In this document: in pieces, positions 62,033 through 64,000 of the stretch
Numbering within the stretch: position 1 is the first letter of the stretch
How the letters are laid out: every line of letters begins with the position of its first letter
The notes under the pieces: model-generated
Seen by the model: the letters and a program-made list of their open reading frames with translations, nothing else
Databases searched by the model: none
What the model was told of the DNA's origin: nothing
NCBI GenBank assembly: GCA_010093515.1
Contig: MU001677.1
Location: forward strand, 457,654 to 521,653
DNA length: 64,000 bases
Source of the DNA: Lineolata rhizophorae
Taxonomy: Eukaryota > Ascomycota > Dothideomycetes > Lineolatales > Lineolataceae
Direction: 5' to 3'
Program-made: the position numbers and the translations under genes

Positions 62033-64000
62033 TATGCTGGTAGGCGCGGATTCGCCGGAATAGACAAGAAGATAATAGGCTCAATATCTCAGTGGAGTAG
62101 TCGAAGAGATTGCTGTTTGGGCAAAAACCGCCAGAACCAATCGACAGCGAAGCAAAGTGCAAAGTTGATGCGTGGTGTAATCGCGTAGGTGTGGTCGAGG
62201 AGTGACGGGTATGTCAACAACGAGCTTGGATATTAAAAATCCAAGGCGACAGGGAGTCGGACGAGTGCGGCCTTGCCGTGGAGAGTAAATTGGCAGTGGC
62301 CGAAATGAGTGTCGTACAAGGCTTTAAGTGAAAGCGCTTAGCGAAGCAGTGGAAGTGTCGAGCGTGTAGTAGCCGCCTTCAGGCCCGCTTCACACTGAAA
62401 TAGCAAAAGCAATCGGAGAAGAAAACGAGTAAAAGGGCAAAGCAGAAGCAGGGAAAAGAGATCCCAATTAAAAACTTGCCCGCTCTTTCGAGTGGAATGA
62501 ATTAATGGGGATGTTGAAGGTGCGAAGGTCAGTCACGGAGTGGCCGGCTCAACCCTTCCTTTATACTCGACTCTCTCTTTCAATCATCCAGCCGCCTAGC
62601 GTACTGGCCCCAGCCCACCACCACTCGCCGGGGCCCCAACAGCGCGCTTGACAAGTTACAGCCTCCACAAAACCCTCCATCTGCACCTCACGCGGCGAGG
62701 GGCATACAGGCTGCAAACGCACGGATCCCTTCGCAATTCCCTTTCTCGGGCCCACACGCGGGGCCGCCTGCCATGTGTGTGCCTATCCCTTGGAACAAAC
62801 ACAAGCTTCCCGTTCCTTTTTGCCCACTCGAGTGCCAGCCGGGGGGGGCCCGCCGCCGCTGTGGGTGCGCCGGGGTACCGGGGTTGCGGGAGGCTGACTT
62901 TCACTTACTGTGTTTCTCGCAAGCAGTCCACACTGACCACCCTATGTACCTGCCCCCGCAGGCCTGTGCTCCTTTGCAGGGCGCATGCCCGCAGCAGAGG
63001 GGGCCCTGTCAAGCCCTGTGTAGCGGTGCTAAATCTGCGTCAGTGCTGCTGCTGCTGCCGCCGTGCGTCGCTGGTGCGAAGGGAGCGGGCATGGCAGGGA
63101 ACGAGGACGCCGGTTTTTTCGACGGCGGCCTGAAACGGCAGCCGTGGCGCACGCTGGCCCGGTGAGCTTAATTCTCGACGGCGCCCCTGATACGCTGCCC
63201 GCAGCCCGAGATCCCGTCCGGGCGCGTCTTGGCACAAGCGGATCGGGACCGGGGGCCGCCGGCCGCCGGCGCCGGCGCCGATTGACGATGGCTGGCAGCC
63301 CCGGCCCAACCTCGCCAACCTACCTATGCACGTCCGATCTGAGCAGCAGAGGCGGTTGGATTTCCATGCAGTGGTTGATTGGCCTTGTCCTTTCGGCTTC
63401 CCGTCCTTCCATCGCATGCGCCACGGCCTTTTCTTTTATCTTCCTTTGTTGGTTCAGGCAGGTGTGCATTGGCGAGGCTGTTCGCCGTGGCGCCTACGTC
63501 GTGCGATGCTGACGATATTGCGGCCCTCGGAGATGGGCGAGGAGAGAAAGCTGCAGGCCAAGTCGGCTCTCTCCCGCTGCTAGCGTTCAACGCTCCGTTC
63601 CCCCTCCGTCGTGCGGATGCGTCCGTCAGGGCGCGCTGCGGACCCAGCGTTTCAAACCTTCTGCGCAGGTGGCTCTTTCGAAGTTTCACGGTCGACTGAC
63701 GCAGGAGAAGAAGCCGCTTCAAGGCATCCAGCTCTTCAGACGAGCAATTTCGCCCTCTACTCCAGCAAGACGCCACGCAGCACGCTACTTCGACACCAAT
63801 ATTCCTTCGAAAGGGCAGTTTGAGTCAGATGCAACCTGTTCACCCTAGCGCGAGTGGTTAGTCAGTCCCTCTTCAGTCGGAATTGCGAGGAAAACAACAT
63901 TCATCAAAATCCAACCGCGCCCGGGCCAGGCAACTCGCAGTGGAGGCTTCAAAAATCGGCCCACACGCTGCCTCCGACTTCCACTTGGGTTCGCGCGTTG
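62033..64000. other. upstream region of the DUF3455 gene, no gene seen to the window end
   Basis: About 2 kb without a supported gene. Short overlapping frames on both strands between 62,650 and 63,780 have Arg/Cys/Ala-rich translations without motifs. The part from about 62,770 is GC-rich and may belong to the promoter or leader of a gene beyond the window. Confidence 0.45.

Noticed and set aside
63837-63900. tRNA-like A-box (AGCGCGAGTGGTTAGTC)
   Set aside because: No matching B-box (GGTTCGANTCC) at the proper distance and no acceptor-stem pairing seen.

Overview
The window is nuclear DNA from a filamentous ascomycete (Pezizomycotina). The evidence is many short introns (about 54-180 bp) with GTAAGT/GTATGT-type donors, CTAAC/CTGAC branch points and CAG/TAG acceptors; a GC-rich third-codon bias; pyrimidine-rich leaders; and typical fungal genes (pentafunctional AROM, a Ste7-type MAP kinase kinase, Spt6, phospholipase D, GH13 amylase and GH10 xylanase). 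The class (for example Sordariomycetes or Dothideomycetes) cannot be fixed from what I can read. I see no rRNA, tRNA, CRISPR array, intact transposon or virus-derived element.

Layout, left to right: a 1635-residue fusion of an indoleamine-2,3-dioxygenase-like heme domain, a cytochrome P450 reductase-like FAD/NADPH domain and a cytochrome b5 domain (+, 874-5916); an aminodeoxychorismate-lyase-like PLP enzyme (+, 6859-8049); Spt6 (-, 8489-12978); a Ste7-type MAPKK (+, 15316-16837); a secreted alpha-amylase (+, 17995-19905); a secreted S41-type peptidase (-, 20488-22847); a short-chain dehydrogenase (-, 24922-25827); a secretory histidine-phosphatase-fold protein (-, 27010-28351); a GH10 xylanase (+, 30081-31416); AROM (-, 32232-37124); an atypical Rho-like GTPase (+, 38118-38899); an alpha/beta hydrolase (-, 39139-40395); phospholipase D (+, 41718-48041); a CBM48 glycogen-recognition-type protein (-, 51827-53819); a CCHC zinc-knuckle protein (-, 55823-57433); an ALDH3-type aldehyde dehydrogenase (+, 58470-60360); and a secreted DUF3455 protein (-, 61283-62032). 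That is 17 genes, about one per 3.8 kb, with gaps of 0.2-3.8 kb.

Most genes are ordinary housekeeping or secreted-enzyme genes and do not form an obvious biosynthetic cluster. The standout is the first gene. A heme-dioxygenase-like domain is joined to what looks like its own electron supply (FAD/NADPH reductase plus b5), and the heme domain keeps the proximal histidine but seems to lack the residues that bind tryptophan in true IDO. It also carries a further helical domain of about 260 residues that I do not recognise, and a long disordered tail. Second in interest is a Rho-family GTPase whose switch regions have lost canonical residues. Gene models were spliced by hand; exon borders are given so that they can be tested against RNA reads.
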